Assembly (NCBI GenBank): GCA_037501455.1
Contig: CM074856.1
Location: 97,764,001 to 97,828,000 of the forward strand
Reading direction: 5' to 3'
Length of the DNA stretch: 64,000 nt
DNA from: Lantana camara
Lineage: Eukaryota; Streptophyta; Magnoliopsida; Lamiales; Verbenaceae
The position numbers and the translations under genes are program-made. Each line of letters opens with the position of its first letter. Within the stretch, counting starts at the first letter, position 1. Below are positions 52,657 to 63,817 of this stretch, in pieces. The notes beneath the pieces were generated by a model that was not told where the DNA came from, searched no databases, and worked only from the letters and a program-made list of their open reading frames with translations.

Positions 52657-54483
52657 CTGACCTCGTTTGAACTCGGATTTACCTGATTTTTGAACCTACG
52701 GAAACCTCTTGAAGTATAGAACATCCTCCAGTTGGAATCATCTCAAAATTTGTTCTAGATTGTAAGTTATAATCGTTTGAAATTTGTATCGCCATCCCGC
52801 CGAAATTCTGCTTTCGTCCAACTTCAAACGTACGCCATTTTCGGCTCGCTTTGAACCACGTTTTGAGCCACCTATAATTTTAAAGATATTTGTGTCTAGT
52901 TTCAGTTCCAAGAAACAAAACTCAATTCCCATTTCTCAAACTCAAGGTATAACCGTTTTACTACAGCTTGTCCGTTTCGGAATAATTTCCAGTTTTGCCG
53001 GTTTTGCTCGGAACACTCTCTTATGCATTTCTTCCACTTTCCTTGCACCTTGCCACCTCCGAACTCATTCCTAACTTGTTTTATCTTGTGTATGTGTATA
53101 TACTTGTTGCTATATGTGTTTTATGTTGCTTATTTAATACGAATTATTTGCACGAAGCATCAATGCACCTTGTTATGTATCTCCGCCTTGTAATATGAAT
53201 TATTTGTGTGCATGAACATGTTATATGATTATAAATGAATATGTTGAGCTATGTATTGTCTTGGTTTGCATGTAATTGATTCAAATATGTGGTATGCCTA
53301 CTTGATTGCATCTCTTATATGCATGAACATACGTCGTGCGTCTATGTGGTTCATTCTTGAGTCTAAGTCTTGTCTTTTGCCTTCAGTTTGTCCAGGTGCA
53401 CCCGGGGTGGTATTTTATTCGTCAGTTGATTCCGGGGTGAATCAAGTGCTTTGTCTTCGGCTTTGTTTGGTTCGAGGTGAGGTTAGGATATAGTTATACC
53501 CTAATGAAATGTGCCGGTTTTTGTATGCATACGACTTATGAGCCTCTATGTATATGTAGATATGTGTGAAATACGTATTTGTTGGCTTTGCCATAAGTTT
53601 GCAAGTATGAAAGTATGTATAAGCCTATATACGCTAAGCTTTGATTCTGTTATGATTTTGAGGTCGGCGTGATACGTACGTACGATATGATAAGTACGAT
53701 ATGCATGTGCTATGTATAAGTGTGAGTCTAGCAGGTTTAAGCTTCCGATTTCCGTGATCTGTGTAAGTGTGGGGCCCCAGTTTCCTTGTAAGGGATGTAC
53801 CGGAACCCACCTGAGCGTAGGTTGGGGGATGGAGTCCGAGGGTTTGAGAAGCATTGAGCACTCCCCTTATCCGATTTAGGATGGCTAGGGTCGCGCACCC
53901 CTTCCATCACACCTACCTGGTATGTTTTGTTTTGTTCTGTTTTGGTTAGTCTGTCTATGTGCTCGTACCCGCCGAGTTTCGTTATGTCTGTCGGTTATAA
54001 GTTCGTGAAACAGGGGTAGATTCTCAAATTAAGATAAAATTTGATATACTTTTAACCTAATAAAATATGTTTAGATATGTGTGCTTCGTCTGCATGTTTT
54101 AAATGTATGCATTAAAAAGTTTCGTTCGTTTTATTTTGCTAAATCACCCTGTATATATATTATCACGGGCAAATGTTTTGGCGTGCGAAAACTACTCCCG
54201 GCGTCATGAACATCTTCTTTTTACGTGCTTTGCTATGTATATTATGTATAGCGTGCGTGTGTTAATCCCTCGCTCAGTCAAGTGTGACTGACCCCTCCCT
54301 CTTTATGTTTTTAGCACTGCAGGTTTGCGTTGGAGTTCGAGCTAGGCGGTGTGAGTCTCTTGGAGTCGAGTCTTGTATTAGTTGAGTCCTTACATTTACA
54401 TTTTGATTTCAGTTTTAGATTTGTATTATTAACCCATGAACAAATATGTTTAAATATGATTTGTTCATTTATGATTTGAAATC

Positions 54484-54648
54484 GGGACAGGTTAGGACAG
54501 GTGCTCGGATTAGATGAACCCGTTTTGATTATATGATTATTCGGGACAGGTTAGGACAGGTGCTCGGATTAGGCGAACCCGTTTGTATTTATGATTTATG
54601 TAATGATTTAATTTCGGGATTAGGAATTATGCTAGATTGAACCCGTCA
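54484..54648 (+). repeat. Triplicated GGACAGG...GAACCCGT unit in the TR-GAG-E LTR
   Basis: Two near-identical units at 54484-54525 and 54542-54584 (GACAGGTTAGGACAGGTGCT, CGGATTAG, GAACCCGTTT) and a degenerate third at 54612-54648. LTR-B has two related units (22692-22798). Same block in the 3' LTR from about 60678. Confidence 0.75.
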
Positions 54649-54773
54649 ACTGTTTGCATGATTTGAATTTTTGTTTGGCATGATCACGCTTCCATATATT
54701 CGTTAAGTATTATGTGTGCAGGGTCTACGTCCCGCCTAGCTCAGAATTTGAGTTTGTTTTGTTTGTCACCGTT

Positions 54774-54833
54774 CGCTATGGTTTGGCACGTGTGTGGAGT
54801 CCTTGTTTCGTTACACGTGTTGAGCTATGGTGC
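54774..54833 (+). other. TR-GAG-E paired U5 element
   Basis: Outer arms CTATGG / CTATGG (pair as RNA with two wobbles), inner arms ACGTGT / ACACGT, 6/6 internal loop TTTGGC / GTTGAG. Second copy 60968-61027. Confidence 0.6.
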
Positions 54834-54873
54834 GGGGGTGTGGTGCCCACCGTTGGGGCGCTACGTCTGTAAG

Positions 54874-54884
54874 TGGTATCAGAG
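54874..54884 (+). other. TR-GAG-E primer binding site
   Basis: TGGTATCAGAG, eight bases after the LTR end; followed by GCCC where LARD-C has CCCGG. Confidence 0.9.
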
Positions 54885-55134
54885 GCCCAGGTTACAAAAC
54901 CGGGCTCGGTGTCATGTCGTGTCTATCTAGGTCTTACGGCATAGGATAATTTGGTTATGTGCACGTTTGCATCATGGTTTGATACGTTTTGCTTGTGTAA
55001 ATTCTAATACTTGGTTGATTTTACATTATGCAATGCATTGCATTTTAATTGCTCTTGATTGATTTAACTACGTGACATAAGCACTTACAAATCAACACAC
55101 ATATATCTTTATTGTAGTTGTTGAGATTTTCAGG

Positions 55135-56097
55135 ATGCCGCCACGTAGATAACACTGCGGTCAACCTTCTTATCAACATCCGTACAATCAAGGGCAGTCT
55201 TCAACCAGAGCATCCCCTATGAATTTGATGGCAATGAAGTACCGGGAGTTCAAGACATTTGATCCTCCTCAATTCCGAGAATGAGACAATATAAAGGCTG
55301 AGGAATGGCTCTCGGAGATAGAGAGCATATTTGAGATATGGCCGTGTGATTACCAAAATATGGCTCGCCTTGCGATACAACTACTACAAGGACAAGCAAC
55401 ACAACGGTAGAAAAGAGTTGCCCAAAAATTAGAGGCATCAAGCGAAGAGATGACATGGGATGTGTTTGTTCGGGAATTTAGGAAAAAGTTCGCACCGGCC
55501 GTTTTACAAGAACGAAGACTCGAAGATTTCCTCGCGTTAAAACAAGGAGATAAAATGGTCATGGAGTACTTAGAGGAATTCGAGAAATTGGGTGCTTATG
55601 TACCCTACAATACGAACAACGATGAAATGAAGGCTAGGAACTTTACGGAAGGTCTTCGGGATGAAATCAAGGAAGCTTTAACTGCGAAGAACACGAGTAC
55701 GTGGGATAAGGCCACAAAGAGAGCTTTAAAGGTCGAAACGTGGATTATAACAAGAAGCAAAGAGAAGGAAGGATCGGAGCCTAGACTTGAATTGGGTCTA
55801 TGCTCCAATCTGCAAGTAGAAGGAAAATCCCACCAATCCGGGAATCAAACCAAGAAGATTCGTGGGAAGAAGCATAAGACTGATAACTTTTCAAAGTTAA
55901 AGAAAGAGCTTCAACCTTGTACCCATTGTGGAGGGACAAACCATGCCTACGACGCTTGTTGGGATAGATTGAAGAGATGCTACGCTTGTGGATCAACCGA
56001 GCACAAGATCTCTGAGTGTGACCAATCGAGAGCTAACAAGCACCGAACGCGAGGTCAACGACTTCCAATTGGAGACCTACATGAACCCGAGAATTGA
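55135..56097 (+). pseudogene. gag: TR-GAG-E gag (Ty3/gypsy type) with three internal stops
   Basis: One frame from ATG 55135 to TGA 56095-56097, about 320 codons, broken by TAA (55150-55152), TGA (55282-55284) and TAG (55408-55410). Between them it reads REFKTFDPPQF, NIKAEEWLSEIESIFEIWPC and LLQGQATQR, and then an open 215-codon part from 55450: TWDVFVREFRKKFAPAVLQE, GDKMVMEYLEEFEKLGAYVP, FTEGLRDEIKEAL, i.e. the retrotransposon-gag domain. It ends with CTHCGGTNHAYDAC and an intact CCHC knuckle CYACGSTEHKISEC. It would form capsid and bind RNA. No pol follows, so even an intact copy would depend on a partner. The later C-terminal part is better kept than the N-terminal part. Confidence 0.88.
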
Positions 56098-57888
56098 GGT
56101 ACTTGCATTCATGGAACGTGCATTCATAACATATTAAATTTTGTAATTAAATTGCTCTATGTGTTAAAATCACAATGTGTAGCATTTTTCTACGTGCTCG
56201 AGTGACTTTATGATGCATTTCATCTATACATATAACCCGACATGCATATCTAGTGTTTAATTATAGAATGTTGATTCACTCATACGGCTGAGTTTGAAGT
56301 CCTATGAAGTGGGAAGAGATGGTTGAAGTGAGGGTCGAATTAAAGGTCTTCCTTGAGATTTGGTTGCCGACTATAGCATGATATGAAGATATTTCAAGGA
56401 AGTAGATTCGAGAAACTATATTTTGGATTGAAGATTTGGGATCCGATAGTGCTTTGAAGAAAAGTTGAAACTCATCTTCCGAAGAAGGCATTTTGGCATG
56501 TCTACAAGAAGCATATTGGTGAAGAACTTGGACTTAGAGGTCGTCGAGGAACCACCGGATTCAAGAATTATACAAGAAGTCATATTAATAAACCAAGAGC
56601 TGAAGGATCCAATTCTTGGAAATAAAATCAGGACCAAGAGAACACTTAAGCTAGGAATCTAGGGCTAGGGCGATTGGCTAAAGATGGAACTCAATTATGA
56701 AAAGAATACCACGATGATATTGGAAGAAACGAGTAGGACAAGGTTCGAATTGAGGACCTTCTTTGGGGATCGAGAATGCCGAAGAGAGGGTGACACCAAG
56801 AATGAATCGAGGAGAAGATCGGATTTTAGAAATTTGTACATAGAATTGAAGATTTCAAATCAAAGGATACGACATTGAAAAGGACCCCAAGTACGGTGTT
56901 ACTTTGGGAAAACATCACCGGGCGTTAGAACATGGATCCAGCTTAAGGATTGAGAGTAAGTGTAACCAACCGCAAATACGGGGCATGGGGATTTATTCAA
57001 TTGTATCTTGGAAGGAAGGAGCGAGTTGTCAAAAGTTCAGGCTCGAGGATTAACAACGGTTCCGAGATTTTTCAATCATTCCTAAGAGAAGGAGGTCCCA
57101 AGGGACCTTGGCTTTCAAAGGATGAAGGAGATGGGATTGTTTCTTGACCCCTTTTCAAAGAAACATCCGAGCAAAGGAAAAGTCGGGTTTGGAGAAAGAG
57201 TTCAAGAGTAGACAACAATCGTGGAATGAAGATAATGGAAAGTGTTAAAGTGACAAGTGCATCTAGAATTTCAAGATGGTGGGCAAGATTTCGGTAATGA
57301 TCAAATCCTCACGAACACTCACATATCGGTGAACGGTACACTTAAACATGCATATCACGTGCATCATTCATCTTTTAGCTTTGCTTGTGTGTGTTTGTTG
57401 TTTGTTACCTTTCGGCGTTGCTTTGAGTGTTCGAGTGCTTTTGCTTCGCGGTTAGTTGAGGGTCGTGCTTTGCAAAGATCTACCCAACGATCTTCCAAGA
57501 GTCTTCAGTTAGAGGTAAGCAACGGTTCGAACGTCAACTTTGAGCCACGGGTTGAAGTGGTTTTAGAAGGCCCGTTTGGGTTGGAGAACTAATGGTGGAA
57601 GCTCCTTAACTACCCCATTCGTGATTCCGAGTTGTGGGTGGTTAAGATGGATTCAAACGGTGGGAGTTGAATCATTTTTTGACCCTCCTGTCGTGCGAAA
57701 ACGTCTGAGCTATTCCAAGTCGGGATCAAGTTCGTTTAGAGCTTGGAGTGAAGATCGAACCCCTTGGTGCTTGAAGACCTTTCTCGAGCTAACCCTCGTC
57801 GGGACGTCATGAACCTCGAACTTGGGTGAATACTGGAGAGTTGCTCGTAGTTCTTACCCGAGCGGTAGGACCTGGGGCAGGTCCTCTT
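56098..57888 (+). other. TR-GAG-E non-coding interior after gag
   Basis: Module-border motifs at 56096-56145 and 57328-57372 bracket a purine-rich module (about 56280-57320) without coding sense. After that comes a mixed stretch to the polypurine tract. The counterpart in LARD-C is 8631-10220. Short frames (56465-56662, 57257-57592 and others) show no domain. Confidence 0.7.
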
Positions 57889-57889
57889 T

Positions 57890-57900
57890 AAGGGGGAGAG
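57890..57900 (+). other. TR-GAG-E polypurine tract
   Basis: AAGGGGGAGAG two bases before the 3' LTR (TG at 57903), preceded by CTCTTT as in LARD-C (TTTTT). Confidence 0.9.
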
Positions 57901-57902
57901 TT

Positions 57903-60900
57903 TGTAACATCCCGCTACTTCGGCATTTCCAGGTACGCTCCACGAGAGAGTTTAATTTCGTGATTTATGTGATTCGTATGCCTTAAATGTCAACGTGTAA
58001 TTTATTTAAGTTTATGCACTTTAGATTTAATTAATTGTTTGGGATCGAATGCTCAATAATTGAAGTTTAGGGACCTAATTAATTAGGGTGCTTTGGCATT
58101 CGTGGTAATCTTGAGCTCGGGAGTTCGAATTCGAATTCCGACCCCTTCATTGAGTTCGTTTCCACGATTCAGATTCAATGAAATTAACTTTTGCTTTCAA
58201 AGCCGCTTATTATCCCTACCATTTTAAAATCCGATCCGAATGGACTGGATACCGTTTGACCCTACCCGTTTTTCCCGACCCGTTTCTTAGCCCTACAAGA
58301 GGGGACCGAACCCTCTTTTCTTCCCCATTTTGATCGGTTCAAGCAAGGAGAGAGGGAGAGGAAGAGAAGAGAAGAAGAAGAAAGCCAACCCTTTTCGAGA
58401 TCAAGAACCCCGACCCCGTCCGTCCAATCAACGATCCAAGGTAAGCAATGTGACCCTCTCCTTACGTGTTTCGATTCTACCGATTGAATCTTGCTTTATT
58501 GCGGTATTTCTTGAGTTTAGGGATAGTGATGAATAGTATAGGTTTCGTGTTTTAGGTGTTCGGACTCGTTTCGGAGTCCAATTTATGCTCTAATGTGATA
58601 TATATATGTGATATATCTTGAATTTGAGTGTTTTTGGTGTATTATGTGATTGGAATGTGGTTTGGGGTGGTTTGGGATCCACCCCCGTCGACCCCCTGCT
58701 TCTATGCTCTTTTTTTTCGGAGAAGACGACCCAACACGGCCGTGTTGACATTCAGTTCATTTCTAACACGGCCTTGTCAAGCCCTCGACTTTGAATTTTT
58801 TTACTCGGACACGACCATGTCAGCTTCCAGGCCAATTTTGACACGGCCGTGCTGACCTCGTTTGAACTCGGATTTGCCTGATTTTTGGACCTACGGAAAC
58901 CTCTTGAAGTCTAGATCATTCTCCAATTGGAAGCACCTCAAAATTCGTTCCAGATTGTAAGTTATAATCGTTTGAAATTTGTGTAGCCATCTCGCCGAAA
59001 TTCTGCTTCGTCCAACTTCAAACGTACGCCATTTTCGGCTCGCTTTGAACCACGTTTTGAGCCACCTATAATTTTAAAGATATTTGTGTCTAGTTTCAGT
59101 TCCAAGAAACAAAACTCAATTCCCATTTCTCAAACTCAAGGTATAACCGTTTTACTACAGCTTGTCCGTTTCGGAATAATTTCCAGTTTTGCCGGTTTTG
59201 CTCGGAACACTCTCTTATGCATTTCTTCCACTTTTCTTGCACCTTGCCACCTCCGAACTCATTCCTAACTTGTTTTATCTTGTGTATGTGTATATACTTG
59301 TTGCTATATGTGTTTTATGTTGCTTATTTAATACGAATTATTTGCACGAAGCATCAATGCACCTTGTTATGTATCTCCGCCTTGTAATATGAATTATTTG
59401 TGTGCATGAACGTGTTATATGATTATAAATGAATATGTTGAGCTATGTATTGCCTTGGTTTGCATGTAATTGATTCAAATATGTGGTATGCCTACTTGAT
59501 TGCATCTCTTATATGCATGAACATACGCCGTGCGTCTATGTGGTTCATTCTTGAGTCTAAGTCTTGTCTTTTGCCTTCAGTTTGTCCAGGTGCACCCGGG
59601 GTGGTATTTTATTCGTCAGTTGATTCCGGGGTGAATCAATTGCTTTGTCTTCGGCTTCGTTTGGTTCGAGGTGAGGTTAGGATATAGTTATACCCTAATG
59701 AAATGTGCCGGTTTTTGTATGCATGCGACTTATAAGCCTCTATGTATATGTAGATATGTGTGAAATACGTATTTGTTGGCTTTGCTATAAGTTTGCAAGT
59801 ATGAAGCTATGTATAAGCCTATAGACGCTAAGCTTTGATTCTGTTATGATTTTGAGGTCGGCGTGATACGTACGTACGATATGATAAGTACGATATACAT
59901 GTGTTATGTATAAGTGTGAGTCTAGCAGGTTTAAGATTCTAATTTTCGTGATCTGTGTAACTGTGGGGCCCCAGTTTCCGTGTAAGGGATGTACCGGAAC
60001 CCACCTGAGCGTAGGTTGGGGGATGGAGTCCGAGGGTTTGAGAAGCATTGAGCACTCCCCTCATCCGATTTAGGATGGCTAGGGTCGCGCAGCCCTTCCA
60101 TCACACCTACCTGGTATGTTTTGTTTTGTTCTGTTTTGGTTAGTCTGTCTATGTGCTCGTACCCGCCGAGTTTCGTTATGTCTGTCGGTTATAAGTTCGT
60201 GAAACGGGGGTAGATTCTCAAATTAAGATAAAATTTGATATACTTTTAACCTAATAAAATATGTTTGGATATGTGTGCTTCGTCTGCATGTTTTGAATGT
60301 ATGCATTTAAAAGTTTCGTTCGTTTTATTTTGCTAAATCACCCTGTATATATATTATCACGGGCAAATGTTTTGGCGTGCGAAAACTACTCCCGGCGTCA
60401 TGAACATCTTCTTTTTACGTGCTTTGCTATGTATATTATGTATAGCGTGCGTGTGTTAATCCCTCGCTCAGTCAAGTGTGACTGACCCCTCCCTCTTTAT
60501 GTTTTTAGCACTGCAGGTTTGCGTTGGAGTTCGAGCTAGGCGGTGTGAGTCTCTTGGAGTCGAGTCTTGTATTAGTTGAGTCCTTACATTTACATTTTGA
60601 TTTCAGTTTTAGATTTGTATTATTAACCCATGAACAAATATGTTTAAATATGATTTGTTCATTTATGATTTGAAATCGGGACAGGTTAGGACAGATGCTT
60701 GGATTAGATGAACCCGTTTTGATTATATGATTATTCGGGACAGGTTAGGACAGGTGCTCGGATTAGGCGAACCCGTTTGTATTTATGATTTATGTTATGA
60801 TTTAATTTCGGGATTAGGAATTATGCTAGATTGAACCCGTCAACTGTTTGCATGATTTGAATTTTTGTTTGGCATGATCACGCTTCCATATATTCGTTAA

Positions 60901-61059
60901 GTATTATGTGTGCAGGGTCTACGTCCCGCCTAGCTCAGAGTTTGAGTTTGTTTTGTTTGTCACCGTTCGCTATGGTTTGGCACGTGTGCGGAGTCCTTGT
61001 CTCGTTACACGTGTTGAGCTATGGTGCGGGGGTGTGGGGCCCACCGTTGGGGCGCTACA
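57903..61059 (+). repeat. TR-GAG-E 3' LTR
   Basis: TGTAACATCCCGC...GGCGCTACA, intact termini. All landmarks of the 5' LTR recur (donor-like GT at 58441, palindromes from 58734, hairpin, CTGCAG near 60516, repeats from 60678, U5 element 60968-61027). Followed by ATTAT (61060-61064). Confidence 0.95.
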
Positions 61060-61064
61060 ATTAT

Positions 61065-62447
61065 ACTTTATTTATAGATAAATAAATAACTTATTTATCT
61101 AATTAATTAATTCGTAATTAATTAAATAGATTATTTTTCTCCAAAATAAGACTTTCTTTTTAATTCAAAAATTAAACCAAAGTCTATTAAATAATTAACA
61201 CATTAATTATTTAATCACATATACATATGTATGCACGTGTGACACATGTCCCTAAGGACACGTGTCACTCACGTGACCCACACGTGTGATTCACACGAGT
61301 GGTACCCTTTTGGCTCGATTAACTCATTTAATCATTTCAAAGCCCCAACTCATGTAACCAAGTTGTTGTGTGTGACCCTCTAGGTTCTCAATTCAATTAG
61401 CAGTGACCCTAATTAATTAATTCACTAATTAATTAATCAGTCCACAGATTAAACAACCATAGTCTAGCAACAGGTGTTTAACCCCTAGCTGAATTGGAAT
61501 GTCTCGATTCGACAGAACCTTTAAGTCATTGATTCATGTGAGATACAATCCTCCTACTTATTATCTCTCAACCAAGATCTAGGGTAAGGGAATAATCAGA
61601 ACCCTAATAATCTGGTCTTAAAGCTAACTGCATTTCATAACCATTTGATCTCAATCCAAGAAACCCTTTTCTTGATGTTTTGATCTACTACCTTGGACAA
61701 GGACTCCATATGGCACATGAATGACCCACAGAATAAGAGATCACCTTGCAAATGCAAGTGTAGGTCCTTTCTTGATTCTCATTCACTTTCATGAGTCACT
61801 TGTGCAGCCCCAGCATAAGCCTTGAATCAGTTGTCTAAGGCGACACCCTTTAAAGCTTATACCTAAGACTACAGAGTTAACTTATAAAGTGACGTGAAAC
61901 CTCAAGTCTAAGGATCAATTAATCACATCAATGATTCGTGAGATATTTCCTAATCTGGAAGTTTCCATTTCCTGAAATAGAAACTTCCTTTCCCATTTAT
62001 GAATCTTCTCACACGGGGCACCTCAGTGAACTTACTTATTGAAGTAAGCACCCTCATGTATCACGCACGTATCAACTATACACTTTGCACCTCCATGAAA
62101 CAAGGTGGTCCTTCTTAAGGGCGTGATCCCACAAGCAAGCCTTAGAGGAGTCAGGTTGACACTCCCACTGTCTGTAGGACTCATCGGCTTGGAGTGTTTT
62201 GCTAATCATGACTTATGTGATATAGGGCTCATTTCATGAACCATTTCACCTAAATGGTAGAGTCCTAAAGTCATCAGGATTAGGGGAGTTGTCATACATG
62301 TACAGCTAAAGTAAACGCATACGAAACAAAAGCATATAAAGAAGTGTTACCTCAATTCGTTATATTATTCAAAGATTATCTGTGATCACAATAAGGAAAA
62401 GTACAAAGTGGATATACAATTGGCTTTCTAGGGTACTATTCCTAACA
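61065..62447 (-). repeat. Angela-3 5' LTR, outer part
   Basis: Continues 51706 after TR-GAG-E: ACTTTATTTAT..., the G-box block (61232-61302), and the end CTATTCCTAACA at 62447, followed by the GTCAT duplication. No coding content. Confidence 0.9.
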
Positions 62448-63175
62448 GTCATTTCTTCTAACACAATTTTGCTTCTACCCTTGTGGTCATTTACGAAATC
62501 ATCTTCGAGATATTTAGCATTAGTGCTCACAAACACTTTGTGATCTCTCGGATCGTAAAATATACCACCTCTTGTTCCTTTAGGATAACCTATGAACAAG
62601 CAAACCTCTGTTCTTGATTCCAACTTGACAGGATCCTTCCTTAACACGTGAGTTGGGGTTCCCCATATCCGGAGATAAGAGACACTGGGCTTTCGCCCTC
62701 GCCACAGTTCCATTGGTGTTTTAGGAACCGACTTGGATGGAACAAGATTTAATTTGTGTGTTGCTGTTTCGAGTGCAAAGCCCCAAAATGAACTTGGCAG
62801 GGTAGCATGACTCATCATAGATCTTACCATTTCCATTAGAGTTTTATTTCTTCTTTCTGCAATACCATTCTGCTGGGGTGTCCCCGGTGCAGATAATTGA
62901 GATCTAATCCCATTTACAGTGAGAAATTCTAAAAACTCTGTAGACAGATACTCACCACCACGATCCGATCGAAGTGCTTTGATAGGTTTTCCAGTTTTAT
63001 TTTCAACTTCAGCCTTGAATTCTTTGAATTTTTCAAAAGATTCAGACTTATATCTCATCAAATAAAAGTATCCGTATCTGGAGTAATCATCCGTAAAAGT
63101 GATGAAATACTCAAAACCTCCTCTTGCTTGAATACTCATAGGACCACACACATCCGTATGAATTAAGTCAAGCAA
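62448..63175 (-). pseudogene. pol: Copia-D integrase core
   Basis: Begins LLDLIHTDVCGPMS (first Asp), FTDDYSRYGYFYLM (second Asp), IKALRSDRGGEYLSTEFLEF, and the Glu in QQNGIAERRNKT, then SMMSHATLPSSFWGFALETA, SKSVPKTPMELWRGRKPS, FIGYPKGTRGG. It ends in EEMT at the Angela-3 insertion and resumes at 43370. The core is open over this stretch; a TGA (about 63183-63185) replaces Arg just upstream (KGN.ATKLLDLIH). Confidence 0.9.
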
Positions 63176-63466
63176 TTTTGTGGCTCAATTACCTTTAGAT
63201 TTAAAAGATCTCTTGGTCATTTTACCTTCCAAGCAAGATTCACAGACTGGTAGTTCTGTTAAGTCCAAGGGACTTAACAATTCATCAGAAATTAGTCTTT
63301 GGATCCTATTTGGATTAATATAACCAAGATGTAAATGCCACTTGTAAGGCTCGTTAGGCATAGGAGTTTTTCTTTAGGATGGTAGGTCAAGCGCAGTAGT
63401 GTTAAGTTCGGAATTAGGATTTTTATCGGGGTATAACAAGAAAAGACCATCTGTTACCATGCCAGA
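63176..63466 (-). pseudogene. pol: Copia-D GAG-pre-integrase zinc-binding region
   Basis: Reads KWHLHLGYINPNRIQRLISD, LTELPVCESCLEGKMTKRSF, the H-H-C-C zinc-binding module ahead of the copia integrase, with both CESC cysteines. Stops and a likely frameshift (near 63376-63465) separate it from the protease piece. Confidence 0.8.
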
Positions 63467-63817
63467 TCAAATAAACCTTTTATTTTGCTTAATGGTAAAA
63501 TTTTGTTCAAAACAAACACTAAAACCATTATTTATTAAATAACTCACAGAAATCAGATTTCTGCGAACACACGGTATGTACAGAGTGTCTTTCAGTACCA
63601 AAACCCTATCACCAAAATACAAATTTACAGTCCCTACTGCTAGTACAGATATACTTGTATTATCCCCGAGCAGTAGCTGCATCTCACCATCTTCAAGCTT
63701 TCTGGTTAGCTTGAACCCCTGTAATGAATTACAGATATGATTAGTTGAACCCGAGTCCACACACCACGAATCTAGTGGACTTCCAACTAAACGTAATTCA
63801 ATCAAACAAGATATCAA
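63467..63817 (-). pseudogene. pol: Copia-D protease
   Basis: Contains WCVDSGSTNHICNSLQGFK, the aspartic protease site (D-S-G, a normal variant of D-T-G), then GEMQLLLGDNTSISVLAVGT and NLISVSYLINNGFSVCFEQN, the usual copia order. It would process the polyprotein. It stops after NKRFI, near 63467. Confidence 0.85.

Larger units (their letters stand above)
51707..54865 (+). repeat. TR-GAG-E 5' LTR
   Basis: GA-rich stretch (about 52150-52185), donor-like CCAAG|GTAAGC (GT at 52246), palindromes E (52539-52656), hairpin CAGTCA/TGACTG (about 54276-54294), C/T tract ending CTGCAG (AG 54321-54322), three GGAC/GGAT...GAACCCGT repeats (54484-54648), and the U5 paired element (54774-54833). Small frames recur in the 3' LTR and are not genes. 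Confidence 0.93.
51707..61059 (+). mobile_element. TR-GAG-E: gag-only long-LTR retrotransposon
   Basis: LTRs of 3159 and 3157 bases (51707-54865, 57903-61059) flank a 3.0-kb interior with primer site, a gag with three internal stops, a purine-rich non-coding module and a polypurine tract. No protease, RT or integrase. The 5-base duplication ATTAT is at 51702-51706 and 61060-61064. The termini of the 5' LTR have single changes (TC for TG, CTACG for CTACA). LTRs differ by roughly 1-2% by eye, so it is older than LARD-C. The gag-only layout matches the described TR-GAG class of non-autonomous elements. Confidence 0.93.
43376..62447 (-). mobile_element. Angela-3: Ty1/copia element with TR-GAG-E nested in its 5' LTR
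   Basis: 3' LTR 43376-44988, gag-pol 45005-48930, leader 48931-51137, primer site 51138-51147, and 5' LTR 51150-51706 plus 61065-62447. The target duplication GTCAT is present at 43371-43375 and 62448-62452, in the Copia-D integrase region. The 3' LTR is about 330 bases shorter than the 5' LTR because of an internal deletion near 44453. Angela-3 is close to Angela-1 and shares its TAA in the RT and a one-base gag deletion. Confidence 0.95.

Noticed and set aside
55605..55808. Minus-strand frames across the TR-GAG-E gag
   Set aside because: Shadows of the gag frame.
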